Assembly (NCBI GenBank): GCA_025403435.1
Contig: CM046341.1
Location: 11,555,219-11,619,218, forward strand
From: Artocarpus heterophyllus
Lineage: Eukaryota > Streptophyta > Magnoliopsida > Rosales > Moraceae
Length of the DNA stretch: 64,000 nt
Reading direction: 5' to 3'
Shown here: one piece after another, positions 22,605 through 34,869 of the stretch
How the letters are laid out: every line of letters begins with the position of its first letter
Numbering within the stretch: the stretch's first letter is position 1
Made by a program: the position numbers and the translations under genes
Notes under the pieces: generated by a model
What the model saw: only the letters and a program-made list of their open reading frames with translations
What the model was told of the DNA's origin: nothing
Database searches by the model: none

Positions 22605-24091
22605 TTCCACGGTCGTACCAAAAAAAAAAAAGATGTTTGATTTTTCCTTTGTTTAGTTCACCAGTCGTTGTTTTGGACGATAAAGAAACGGTCAGTGACT
22701 TGCTAGCCATTGGCTAGGAAAAAAATAAAATAATACAGATATTCAGAGAAGAAACAGTTGTTGCTCATTGTCTAAGGAAATACGTAACATAATTAGACTT
22801 ATAATTTTGAAAAAAAAAAAAAAAGAGAAAATATTAAAGGGCCGACGTGAAGACAAATACTAACCACAAAAATTTAAATAAAAAAATACTGCCTGATAAA
22901 AATAGATGTGTCTTGATTCTTAAGTTTGTGATTGCTCTAAGAATATTAGCGAATTAGGACTGAGCTATGGAGGGAAGAAAAAATTAAGTTGCCAACTTGC
23001 ATTTTATTTTTTTATAAAAAAATTTTAGATTCCATATGATAGTTGTTCTTTTCCTTTATTTATTTATTTTTCCCTTTTTATGAGGTATCCCTTATTCTCT
23101 TTATAGTTCCCACCAAATTAGTAATTATGATTATTTTCCTTTTTATTTATTTTTTCTTTTTTGGGTTATTTGTTTCTTTGAATTTTGACCTCTAGTTCAC
23201 CAGCGTTGATTCGCTGTATCTCGTTTAATCATCAAATATTATTTTTCAGGAAATATCTTTGCTAGATCATCACAGTCAATAAACAAAATAAAATCCAAAT
23301 AAAGTATGGAATATTTTTGCATTGAAAATTATTTTTTGGAATAATATTTTTGCCAGATCATCAAATATTACTATTTTTTTGCATATAATATTTTTGGAAT
23401 CTTTTCATCGATCGTTGATTGTTGTTTAGTCTTTTTTTTTTATGGAAATTATTTTTTAGTCTATAGAATATTCATAATACTGGTAGTTTAACATTTCAGT
23501 AGAATAGATTTTGGCTATAAGCTAATGTTGCTTATTTCCTCCGGAATGTGAACTATGGTGTATAGTTCAAGAAAAAATAATTTATACAGCATCGAAAAAA
23601 GGAAAGAATTATTATAAAAGAAGTGTAAAATACATATTAAATTGTACCAAACAATTGAATTCAATAAAACAAATCGTAATTGTACAATATAAATTAGTTA
23701 AATAATTCACGTAACGTATAGTATCTTAGCTCGTGTCAGAAAGAAGATTTGTAATTTTAAGTGATTTCTTTTTCTTTCTCTCTCATACGTTTTTTTTTTT
23801 CCCTCTTTGACACGGTTTTGGTTAAAAACAAGAGAGAGAATACTGTATAAACCTTCCCAGGGGAATTTGTTTTGAAGATTAATTTCAAGGTTAATTTTAT
23901 TTCATAGCACTAGTAGTATTAGGCATATATGGGAAATTAGGCATATATGGGAAATTAGGCATATTAGGCTCACGGCCTTGTATATTAGTCCATGAACTTG
24001 TAGCAATGAGGTTGATATGGTGGTGGGGACAGTTTTTTACGCTTTCAAGGCATAAGTGATGAAATTGAGACAATATGAGATAACTTCTTAT

Positions 24092-24277
24092 TGGTGTTTG
24101 GCGTAATGATTAGAACTATTAGTTAGAATTGTAAATACTGTAGAATATAAGAGTTTTATACTATAGCAATAGTTCTCATTTTACTGTAGCATTCTCATTT
24201 TACTGTAGCATGCGAAAACTTTATATTGTTCCTAACTGATAAGTTGGTTAGAACCAATTTGGTCAAACAAGCTTTTA
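24092..24277. repeat. MITE-like element, same family as 22146-22325
   Basis: It begins GGTGTTTGGCGTAATG, has duplicated CATTTTACTGTAGCAT subrepeats and ends near GGTCAAACAAGC. It is non-coding. Confidence 0.55.
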
Positions 24278-24752
24278 GTATATTACTTCTCTAACATTCC
24301 TGCCCTTTCAAGGTCTCATTCCTAGTGATATAACGCGTCTAATTGTGCTAGGGTATTATATGATTGTGTTGGACAAAGATGTTGGGTTTTGCATTTAGTG
24401 CATATGGTGCATGTGCGTTGGTTTATCGGCAAGTCCCAAGTGTTTCTCCTCTCATTTTTTATGCCTAAACTTTTGTTATGGTTTTTGGCGCTAAAAACTG
24501 TCTCTCTACCCAAAGCTTTGTCATTATTGTTTGCATTTTTTTTTTTATAGGGAATAACAGGGAAAGGAAATATAGCATAGTCTTTTTATTGAATAAACTA
24601 GGTTTTATAATATTATAAATTATAATTCAAATATTAAAGGAGGAAACTAGCTAATGGGAAACTTATCAAGATAACAATAAAAGAAAGGAGAACGACAATC
24701 CTAATATTTACAAAATTTAAATAATAAATGATAATAACAAACGATATTTATT

Positions 24753-25560
24753 TTATACGCCGTCATGCCCCTGCAATATGGAGCTCCGAGAGAAAAGTCC
24801 AATCCTATCCTTTAATGAAAGAGAACATGCACATGGTAATGATTTGGTAAGAGCATCCATCAATTGATCTTCAGAAGGAACATGAGCAATCCAAAGAGCA
24901 CCGTTCTGTACTTGATTACAAATGAAATAATAATCAAGTGCAACATATTTCATACGAGAATGAAAAACCAGATTAGAGCAAAGATTAGTAGCGTTGACAT
25001 TGTTACAATAGATAACTGGTTGTTGGGAAGAGTAACGCCAACTTCAGTGAGAAGAGAACAAATCCAACTTAACTCGACAGACATGACAATGATTGAACGA
25101 TATTCAACCTCAGTAGAAGAACGAGCAATTGTTTGTTGCTTCTTGGAACTCCAAGAAATAGGATTATGATCAAGGTAAACAAGATAAGCACTGGTGGAAG
25201 TATAGTCATCCTTGTTACCAGCCTAATCAACATTGGAGAAAGCATGGAGTGCCAAAGAAGAGTGACAATGTAGAATCACAACTTGATCATAGACCGACAA
25301 AGACAGTGCAATAGTCACTTGATGACATTCCAGTGATCACTGGTAGGAAGATACATAAACTAGGAGAGCTTATTCACAGCATAGGTAAATCAGGCCGAGT
25401 GAGCAACAAATACTACAAACTGCCAACTATCGTCTAGTACTCAAAAGGATCAGTAAGGGCCATACCAGAAAGGAGAGTATGTGTAGGGATAGTAGTAAGT
25501 GGTGTAATAACTGGCTTTGCATCCATCATAACAAGTATGAAGAGAGAGATTGCTCAAGTT
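24753..25560 (-). pseudogene. Copia retrotransposon remnant, RNase H end
   Basis: The minus-strand reading 24953-24753 has YVALDYYFICNQVQNGALWI and VPSEDQLMDALTKSL, which is the end of copia RNase H. Sequence up to about 25560 continues the RNase H and reverse transcriptase in broken frames, including a recognisable cluster around 25040-25230. No gag or integrase is seen, so it is a short degraded piece. Confidence 0.8.
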
Positions 25561-26645
25561 GTATCTTATCATAATTGCACCAATAATTGCAATAATATAT
25601 ATTCATTTCATGGAACATGTGGAGCCAATTAGCCAAAATTAATGGCTCTTTAATTATGGGCTCAAAAATTAAGTGCTAATACAATTTATATTTATGTTAA
25701 TGTAAGTTTTAAATATTAGCTAGAGAGTATTTTTAGCTTCTTGCAAGTAATATAAACAAATACAAACGTAAAAACATATTCTAAATGAGTACAAATTGGA
25801 CAAATATTGTGCTAATATAACAAAAGAAATCTTGAACCAAACAATACCATTTGATATTAAGATGATGGCATAAAGGTTTTCATACTAAAAAAAAATTAAT
25901 AGTAACAACATGACATGTTTATTTATACAATTATAACATTCAAAACACATTTGTACAATCATAATAGATAAATTGTCATTTATGATTATAAAGTACCATT
26001 AATTTCTTGACTTTAAAATAACCAAACAAAAACAATGATGATTATATTTTCATGATCATTGAATCAAAATAAATAATGATAAAGAAATTTTATAAACTAA
26101 TATGGTTTGCAAATATGCGAAAATAATAATATAGTAGGAAAAGATTTTCATAAGCAATGCAAGATGTGCTCTCAAACGTAAGAAAAAAAATATATTGTTT
26201 ACTACTCAAAGTGAATGCATAAAGAGCATAGCCAAACAAGAGTTGTGTAGATATAATATGAAAGCATGTTTTAAAATCTCTACAAATTTTTTCCATAACA
26301 ATATATGCAAATATAAATATATATAATTACAATATACCATATAGAGAGTGATAATAACCAACATTCAAGACCTTTTATTTGCAACGCGTATTTAAGCTTG
26401 AAATCGTAGGATCAAATTAAGCATTTTTATCTTCAAATAATAGTATATAGAGTTGTATTAGATAATAGACACAATAATCATATGAAGTATGGATTACCTG
26501 TTCATCCTCAAGATATAGTTGGGATACCATGAAGAATACTTAACACACGTCGAAGACAAGGTACAACATCCGAGATGATCTTCAAATTTTATAGAATTTT
26601 AAATGCCCCTACAATAAAAATAGCTAGAGACTCGTGCTGATAACG

Positions 26646-26976
26646 TGTTATGAAACATATACAAAGAATCAAATTGCAAAGCATAAAATAGAGAGACACA
26701 AGAGAAATAAAGAGAAACAATTTTTGTTATTCATCATCTCATCTTATGTCCAAATATAAGCTCTCAAATGCCATATATATAGGCCAAAGATCATAAAGTA
26801 GGAGAGACCAAAGGACAATAGTTACAACAACAAAATAATATAAATAGAGTGGTAATTAGGAGGTTATGAAGGTTATAAAATACCAACACTAATGGTCATT
26901 AAGGTGAAAATAATGCAATTTATGAGGGCGTTAGGAATATGCACATCCACACCATTACACTAATTTATTCATAACA
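26646..26976 (-). repeat. Candidate copia-type LTR, 331 bp
   Basis: On the minus strand it starts TGTTATGAATAAATTAG and ends GTTTCATAACA, giving TGTTATGA...TCATAACA ends. It is followed by CGTTATCAGCACGAGTCTC, a primer-site-like sequence seen after LTRs of some plant elements. No matching second LTR was found near 24540-24750. It may be the 5' LTR of the degraded element whose RNase H lies at 24753-25560. Confidence 0.5.
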
Positions 26977-27083
26977 ATTCCTCCTTTTTTTCTTATTAAA
27001 GAAATTTACATCAAATGTTGTTTTTGAGGGGATAAAATTCTCATGACACCAATGAACAAAAAAGAAAAGCTATTTACTATTTT

Positions 27084-27352
27084 TTTATGAGCAAAAAGGA
27101 GTCAGGTGGTCCCCATCGTACCCTATATCGGGTCAAGAGTAAGTGCTATCTTGACACCATAAAAGAAGTAGTCAGGACTTTATACTAGTTTCTCAAATTC
27201 ATCGGCCTAAGCCCACACCCGCTTGTACCTCCAACCTAATGCTTCAACAACTATTGTTGAAGCAGGGGATACGGGATTCGAGCCTTGGCAGATGAAGCAA
27301 AAAGGCCTAATAAAGGCTTCCCAATCATTAGACCACAACCTTAAATGGTAGG
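27084..27352 (-). mobile_element. tRNA-derived SINE with 13-bp target duplications
   Basis: On the minus strand an A box (GTGGTCTAATGATTGGG, within 27318-27341) and a B box (GGCTCGAATCCC, 27273-27284) have the spacing of an RNA polymerase III internal promoter. The 3' tail is A-rich. Identical flanks TATTTACTATTTT occur at 27071-27083 and 27353-27365, as expected for LINE-driven retroposition. A perfect 10-bp inverted repeat (GCTTCAACAA...TTGTTGAAGC) lies at 27241-27263. No protein is encoded. Confidence 0.85.
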
Positions 27353-27947
27353 TATTTACTATTTTGGCATCTTGTTGATCCCACGTTTATGATTTATTAC
27401 TTATTTAAACCAATTCATTCACCCAAACCACAGGGTAAAAGTATGGTAATAAATCAATTCTTGTAAAAACTGCATATATGCTCAAACAAAAAAAAAAAGT
27501 TGCACTTATGGAGTGGATATTCATAACGGAAGTATAGTAATCTACAAACCATACAATTTTTCTATTCAAAGAAAAAAAAAACGCAGAATGTATAGCCTAC
27601 CAATAATTTTATACATAATTCTACCTTAAAAGTTTAACGCGTCTAGTCGTGTGAGTGATTTTGCCTTTTTGTGGTTTTTACATAGCTCGCGTAGCGGAGT
27701 TTTACCGTAAAAAAACAAATGGATTTTAATTTTAATTTCTTTAGCCTTAAAACGGAATCAGAATTTCAGGAATAAAATGGAATCCTAACGGACTCTGGAG
27801 TCCGGATCCATATTTTACCGTCACAAATAACTAAAATAAATAAATAAAAGCGATTCCTTTTTATTTGTTATTTCCTATTTTATACCCGAAAGAGCCGTAC
27901 TGAAAAGTGAAAACTGAAAAAACAAACGAAAGTCATACCCTCTCACC

Positions 27948-27956
27948 TATTTATAG
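27948..27956 (+). promoter_or_regulatory. Probable TATA box of the ammonium transporter gene
   Basis: TATTTATAG lies about 90 bp before the ATG. A CT-rich leader (28000-28033, CTCTCTCTCTC) typical of plant 5' UTRs follows. Confidence 0.6.
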
Positions 27957-28039
27957 TCAAAAACTGAACGTACGAAACTTGCCCGTGCTACAAGCACAAA
28001 CTCTCTCTCTCTCCCCCCTGTTTCTCTCTCGCTAGAGTC

Positions 28040-28234
28040 ATGGCGGCCGTTCTGAACTGCTCGGCGGCACAACTGGCCCAACTCCTCGGCCCGAACACCA
28101 CGGACGCCGCGGCGGCTGCTAACCTCATCTGCAACCAGTTCTCCGTTGTCTCCAACAAGTTCAGCGACACCGCCTTCGCCGTCGACACCACTTACCTCCT
28201 CTTCTCCGCCTACCTCGTCTTCTCCATGCAGCTC

Positions 28235-28320
<86 letters not shown>

Positions 28321-29551
28321 TGGCCTCTTCTACTACCTCTTCGGCTTCGCCTTCGCCTTCGGCTCCCCTTCCAACGCCTTCATCGGCAAACACTTCTTCG
28401 GCCTCAAGGATATCCCGAGCGAGAACTTCGATTACTCGCTTTTCCTCTACCAGTGGGCCTTCGCCATTGCAGCAGCCGGGATCACCAGCGGATCCATCGC
28501 GGAGCGGACTCAGTTCGTCGCCTATTTGATCTATTCCTCCTTCCTCACCGGCTTCGTTTACCCTGTCGTCTCTCACTGGTTCTGGTCCGTCGATGGCTGG
28601 GCCGGTGCCGGGAGAACCTCCGGCGACCTTCTGTTCGGCTCCGGAGTTATCGATTTCGCCGGATCTGGCGTCGTTCATTTGGTCGGAGGTGTGGCTGGAC
28701 TTTGGGGAGCCCTAATCGAAGGACCGAGAATCGGAAGATTCGGAGGCCCTGATGGACGAACCATCGCTCTTCGTGGCCACAGCGCCAGCCTCGTTGTCCT
28801 CGGGACGTTCATGCTATGGTTCGGATGGTACGGATTCAACCCTGGCTCGTTCACCAAAATCCTCAGCGCCTACAACTCCGGAGGATACTACGGCCAGTGG
28901 AGCGCCGTCGGCCGGACCGCCGTGACCACAACCCTAGCCGGATGCACCGCCGCGTTAACGACTCTCTTCGGGAAGAGAATGCTATCCGGGCACTGGAACG
29001 TCACCGACGTCTGCAACGGCCTGCTCGGCGGCTTCGCTGCCATAACCGCCGGCTGCTCCGTCGTAGAGCCATGGGCCGCGATCATCTGCGGCTTCGTCGC
29101 CGCCATCGTGCTCATCTCATGCAACAAGCTCGCCGAGAAGGTGAAGTTCGATGACCCGCTCGAGGCGGCGCAACTCCATGGCGGCTGCGGCGCGTGGGGA
29201 ATCATATTCACGGCGTTGTTCGCGAGGGAGAAGTACGTCAACGAAGTGTACCCCAAGGAGGGTGGAAGGCCCTATGGGCTTTTCATGGGCGGGGGAGGGA
29301 AGCTCCTGGCGGCCCACGTGATCCAGATCGTCGTGATAATCGGGTGGGTAAGTGTCACCATGGGCCCACTATTTTACATTCTTCACAAGCTCAAACTCCT
29401 GAGAATCTCCCCTGAGGACGAGATGGCGGGTATGGACCTGACCCGACACGGAGGATTCGCTTATGTTTACCATGACGAGGACGACCCACAAAAAGCCGGT
29501 TTTGCCTTGAGGAAAATAGAGCCAAATAACAACACTCCTCCTTCCATTTAA
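28040..29551 (+). CDS. AMT1: High-affinity ammonium transporter, AMT1 family
   Basis: A single-exon frame of 503 codons, the usual AMT1 length. AMT1 proteins form trimers in the plasma membrane and import ammonium, mainly in roots. The Amt signature is present ([20 protein letters not shown] from residue 205). D205 and the pore twin histidines H213 and H380 align with D160, H168 and H318 of E. coli AmtB. About eleven hydrophobic segments are visible. The C-terminal regulatory tail is intact ([19 protein letters not shown]), and T468 matches the threonine whose phosphorylation shuts the trimer (T460 in Arabidopsis AMT1;1). The ATG was chosen because it opens a standard AMT1 N-terminus ending in conserved [11 protein letters not shown]. 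The coding region is far richer in GC than its surroundings. The exact AMT1 subtype is not decided. Confidence 0.97.
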
Positions 29552-30722
29552 GTCAAGGTTTTTACTTATTTATTTTCTTATTAGTGACCATTATTTTTAC
29601 TTCTATAATTATTATTAATATTGTATTGATATTGGGAAACTTTTTCAATAGAAATCTTTGTGTGTTTATGTGTGTATGTTTAAAAATTATTAAATTTAAT
29701 TAAAATTATTTTCTTTAGCTGTAATGGTGGAAAAATAAGTACTTATGTGTAAGTATTTTTTTTAATTGAAAAAATTACCTTTTATCATTGCAGTATTAAT
29801 AGTGGTTATTTATGGCGATCTTCTAGATAATGCGGAAAATGTTGATAAATTTTTGGGTGGTTGGTTGTATGGCGGTGTGACCGTGGACTAAGGGCGGAAA
29901 AAGATTCTGTTTACTTTTCTCTGCATCGTAATTCGTGGTTAGTTTTGTTTGATTCTAGATAGAGAGATATGGCAGGAGTGGTTTTCCGAGATTGTGGGTT
30001 TTGTTTTTTTTGTGCAGTGAATAAATAATGCAACTTGGGTGTTGGAGTCGACCAATGTAGTTTTGACAGCAATGATTATTGGAATTTTGCAATTTATGGC
30101 TTTTGGCTGCTTCATACTTCTATGGGGCCCAATGCTTTTACTGGGATTTGGAGATTCCTCTGAAAATTCAACGGGGATAGTCCATCTGTAAAAGTTTGTC
30201 TTTTTCTCTTCTTTTTTTTTTTTTCTTTTTTGAAAAGTTGTGGGTGGCGGAATATTAAAGAAAGAGAAATGGAAAAAGAAAATATTATATATTTGTATAA
30301 CCACGTGTAAATATAGAAAAAGAAGGTAATTGATTTTTGTAGCTCAATAAAATTAAAATCTAGCTGGGGAAAGGTTCGTTAAAAAGAAAGGGAAAAAAAA
30401 AAAAAAGTCACGCAGAAAGGTGGGCAAGTTAAGCATCAAGGATGAAGGATGGGAACCTGTGGTTTATTGGTGATGTTTACGGCACGTAAAAAAATTGGCT
30501 TGAACTTCCAACTTTCTTTTTGATTCATTATCTAAAACCTAATTTTTGGTAGAAATTAGAACATGGTGCTACTTTGTTATTTATTTCCTCAAATCCATGA
30601 ATCATGCATCGCTAGAATCCGTTTATTTGTCATATCCAAAATGATCCGCATATCAAATAGTTCCTTGGGTGCTTGCGCGGAGAGATCCAAAACTTGATTA
30701 CAATGACATTCCAGTGGTTAAC

Positions 30723-30726
<4 letters not shown>

Positions 30727-30758
<32 letters not shown>
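30727..30758. repeat. (AT)n microsatellite
   Basis: A run of AT dinucleotides, about 30 bp. Confidence 0.9.
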
Positions 30759-30763
<5 letters not shown>

Positions 30764-30854
30764 AATGCTAATATATTTCATGAGGTCAGATCATGGGTGG
30801 TGTTTCATTCTGCATATTACTTGCATAATTTTATCCTTGATTTTTAAAATACAA

Positions 30855-31600
30855 TATTTAATCCTCTTAAATTTTGTTCTGTTAGCAAGTGAAATCTCTT
30901 TCCATTCGACTCTAATAGTTTTTAGACTCTATTTTTATATTTCTCCTCAAACTATATCATTTATGTTATTTTACCCTCTAACTTTAAAAATATGCCACTG
31001 TTGTCTTCTCCAATTTTGTTTTGTTAACAAATAACCTCTTTTTGTTCAATTATGTTCTGATTAATAAATTAATTTGTTTTTCTTCCAACTTTATGAAACC
31101 TCGTCCCTCAAAGCAATCCATATACTTATAACTTGCATGAATATTATTTATAACATGCTTATCAAAGGCAAATAGAAGAACAATTCACGGGGAGATAACT
31201 TAGAAACAAAAACCTCAGAAAATCCCTTAAAATAACGTGTTACTGTTTTTCAAAATTTTAGGAGCTTTATTTTTAAGGAATTTTGTAAAATTTTTTCCCT
31301 TAAGCTCTTTTATTTTGGGGTCTAAATGACCTATAAAATGCTAGTTTTTTTTTTTTAACTTTTTTCACAAAAAGTTTGAGAGAATATGTACATTTTGAAA
31401 GTTGGGGGTAAAATAACATAAGTGACATAATTTAAGGAAAAAAATTAAATAGAAATTTGTAAAAATTTTTGAAAAACTAATGGAGTTATCAAAAGGAGTT
31501 ACTTGTTAATAAAACAAAGTTTGAGGAGACTGAGTGATACATTTTAAAAGTCAAAGGATAAAATGACGTAAATGATATAGTTTAAGGGGCAAATTTGAAA
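30855..31600. repeat. Foldback (long inverted repeat) element
   Basis: The left arm (about 30855-31060, with CAAACTATATCATTTATGTT) is matched in reverse by 31455-31595 (ACGTAAATGATATAGTTTAA). A further reverse copy is at about 31365-31440. Arms are roughly 100-200 bp at moderate identity. No coding sequence lies between them. Confidence 0.6.
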
Positions 31601-32277
31601 ATAATCCAGAAAGAAATAAAAGGAAAAACGATATATATTTCATTAGCACTTATATCGCTTATTAAAAACTTTACATTAAAACGGAAAAATTTGCAATGTC
31701 TAGTTTTAATTACATTAAAGTCTAAGTACAATTTTCCACTGTTGTTAATACGATGTCATTCATGTTCTGTCCTTTTATATTAATGAGATTATAGCGCAAA
31801 AATATTGGTGGATTTAATTATTTTAATGATATATTAATTAACCCATATCTGTTGGTACAATAAGATACTGTACAATATTGCACTGTATAGCTAATTTATG
31901 TGTTGTCACCCATAATGAATTCACCTTTTTAATCACAAAATGAATTGACTTTTTTTTTTTTTTTTGGGTGAGTTACAATGCCTCCTGTGACATTACTCAC
32001 AATTCTTACTCGTCCTCTGGAAAAGGTTCTTACTAGTTGCCCGAAGAACCAACTAAATAATATGATAAACATTTTCTATGGGTCCTTTTTGATAGGTATT
32101 TTCATTGAGAGTGTATGTTTTTAAATTGTTAGATTTGTTCAAGAATTACATTTTTTTACAGATTTAAAGGCTAAAAAAAAAAAAAAAGAAAAACCTAGTG
32201 ATGTTATTTTTTTGGTACTTACTGAAAAAATATCGTACAAAATAACATACAAAATCTACAGTAGTATGCACTCTTAT

Positions 32278-32445
32278 AGGATGTTTGGTATAGTAGTAAA
32301 AACCATTAGTTAGACATGTTTTTATTGTAGTATGTGAGAGCTTACACTGTAGTAGCTTTTTTCCTTTTTATTATAGCATGTAAGAGCTTTATACTGTTCA
32401 TAACTGAAATAGTTGTAAAAATCACTCATTGCCAAACATCTTAGT
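32278..32445. repeat. MITE-like element, same family as 22146-22325
   Basis: The ends are GGATGTTTGGTATAGTAG and ATTGCCAAACATCTTA. Inside are TAGTATGTGAGAGCTTACAC and TAGCATGTAAGAGCTTTATA subrepeats. It is non-coding. Confidence 0.6.
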
Positions 32446-32487
32446 GCATGATGTGAAGCGCGCTACTGATTATGAATGATTTGAGGG

Positions 32488-32693
32488 CATGTTGGTTAAG
32501 TTGTGCTTTCGTTTACAACCACAAGGCCAACAATATTGAGTATATTTGGGACCAAAGTTAGAACTAATAAGTTGAAAATAAAATATTATAGTATGTGAGA
32601 GTTTTACACCGGAATATCCTTTTGCTTACATCGTAACATGTGAGAGCTTTGTACTGTAGAACTAATGAGTTGCAACTAAGTTGCCAAACACAC
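32488..32693. repeat. MITE-like element, same family
   Basis: Starts GGCATGTTGGTTAAGTTG and ends TTGCCAAACACACTC. It has two TATGTGAGAG/CATGTGAGAG subrepeats and is non-coding. Confidence 0.55.
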
Positions 32694-32765
32694 TCATTAT
32701 GATAAACGTATACATATAAGTATTAGGTTTATGCCTATTTAAAAAGAGCGATTGAAAAACTTATA

Positions 32766-32936
32766 GCCTATTTGGCAAAAAGTGGTCTTAACCATTATTT
32801 CAGTTATGAACAATGTAAAACTCTCACATGCTATGGTAAAAAGAAAAAGCTGTTATAGTGTAAAACTTTTATATGTTACTATAAAAATAGTCTTAAACAA
32901 TGGTTCTAACCACTGTACCAAATACTCTATTAATTT
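32766..32936. repeat. MITE-like element, same family
   Basis: Starts CCTATTTGGCAAAAAGTGG and ends TGTACCAAATACTCTA. It has a GTAAAACTCTCACATGCTAT subrepeat followed by a weaker second one, and is non-coding. Confidence 0.55.
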
Positions 32937-33205
32937 GCTTCTTCTTTGGCTGTCATAAAAGGACTTCTCCTTCCGCGAGAGCAAGGAAGGTAACCATGAG
33001 AAATTCAAAACTTCATCCGCAGAAAGGGAACAAAAAAGAGAAAACTCAATAAAACTAGTTTTGAATCACAAAATTTCACAAAACTATAAACTAGAAACAA
33101 ATAAGAAAAAAGCCATGGCCACTCATTTATAAAGAAATGTTATTAATGTTCTGCCATTTTGCAACCGTAGTCACATGTTTACCGTTTCATTATAATCACA
33201 TGGGG

Positions 33206-33365
33206 GTGTTTGGGAACGTCTTTAAGAAAATCTAGTCTCAATTATTTTAGTGTAAAGCTTTTATATAATACAATAAATTAAATATTATAATGTAAACCTC
33301 TTATATGTTACGATAAAATTATTTTAATTTTTACTTCTAATTACGTTGTCAAAAGCACTCTTACA
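33206..33365. repeat. MITE-like element, same family
   Basis: Starts GGTGTTTGGGAACGTC, has GTGTAAAGCTTTTATATAAT-type subrepeats and ends near GTCAAAAGCACTC. It is more diverged than the others. Confidence 0.5.
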
Positions 33366-34837
33366 CCTTTCATAATGTTAGCACATAGCTTTGCACGTGG
33401 TATATTTAGTACTATAATGTGATCTAATATACCACTATAATGTGATCTCAATTCTCAATCATTTAGCACTATAATGTAATATTGTTTTTGACACCAATAT
33501 TAGAACGTGCGCCGCTTTTTCATCTTTATACAATTGACGCCAATGACTACAATCATTTCTCCTTTTTTTTTTTTTTACGTTATTTATTTCGGCACTTGCT
33601 AGTTGTTATATGCGAGCTTCTTCGCTGCTTGGTACGTTAATGGTCATGTTGAAAACATGTATTGTTATTATTAATTATTTGAAAAAAAAAAAAAATTTTG
33701 ACAGCTATAATGAAATAAATGATTGATTAAAAAATTATAATAATTAATAAAGTTAAATTCTCATCGTATAAAATATTCTCTTATTAAAAATATGATCATT
33801 AGAAATGTAACCATTGAAAACAAGTTCATATATTTTATATACACAATATTAAATTGAAGATTTTTTCAGTAGTTATTAAAAAGTAGAACCTATGGTTGCA
33901 CATATAGCCTGACGTTAAAACTACACCCACTGTCACCTATAGGTGAAGAATTTAAATCTCACACCTTATTTAAAAAAAAAAAGAGCCTATTTGAAAACAT
34001 GATTCATACAAAAATATGTTAGTTCAAACTAACTTTATTATAGTGTTTCTCTCATAAAATTTAAATTGCTTTGCCGTTTTGGTTTTTAACCATTAGTTTC
34101 AACTATATTATAAGACAAGCTCATAATCTACTGACATAACAAAAAAAAAAACAAAATGATTAGATTTAATGGTTTGAAAACGTATACCGTATTTCCACCG
34201 GAAGAGGACCCGAATCGATTAGCATGGATAATGATTTGTGCGTCAAAATATTCCAAAGACTTTAGCAATATTTCTTGTGGATGTACATGGTTATGGTTGT
34301 TTTCTTGTATACGACATCTCAAGCCAAGTGGACATGAGCGGATCATAAGAAGCAAGAGTGGAAAGATTAAAAGTACCTTTGATGTGATCAATACGTCATA
34401 ATATTTTCTCTCTTTTACTTTTAGGATTATCAGTGAAGCCTCTTGGAAATTTCATAACCAATTAAATAGTACCGGTATTACACCATGCTTTTGAAGTTTG
34501 ATTATCGTTTTTTGACGATGACTTGTAACTTTGGTTTGTTAACTATATAAATTCCATTCCGAAATTCTTAAGAATGATCTATATATATGCTTACACAATT
34601 AACTATTCCTTTTACCATGTCTAAAGTAAAACTAAACCAATAAACAAGCTCTAATAAACAAATTAAGAAACCTAACCGTAAACTTGGAGATTTCTCTGGG
34701 AAAAGAAGGAAAAACATACCAATAGGCACACAATTTTAAATCATCGAATTTCTATCAAGTTCCACTAAATTAACATATTTTTTTAGTTTGATATCATTTT
34801 AACGTCATCTAACAATTCAAATTATATCGTACATGAG

Positions 34838-34869
<32 letters not shown>

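Larger units (their letters stand above)
20403..24750. other. Repeat-rich intergenic region
   Basis: No gene is recognised. It contains an (AT)n run at 20617-20657, MITE-like copies at about 21000-21172, 22146-22325 and 24092-24277, an (AT)n/(GA)n run at 22560-22604, and two and a half copies of an 18-bp unit (AGGCATATATGGGAAATT) near 23921-23970. Short AT-rich open frames look random. Confidence 0.7.

Noticed and set aside
27947..28678. A 243-codon open frame on the minus strand over the AMT1 5' half
   Set aside because: It is antisense to a clear AMT1 gene, rich in Glu/Gly from the GC-rich codons opposite, and matches no family.
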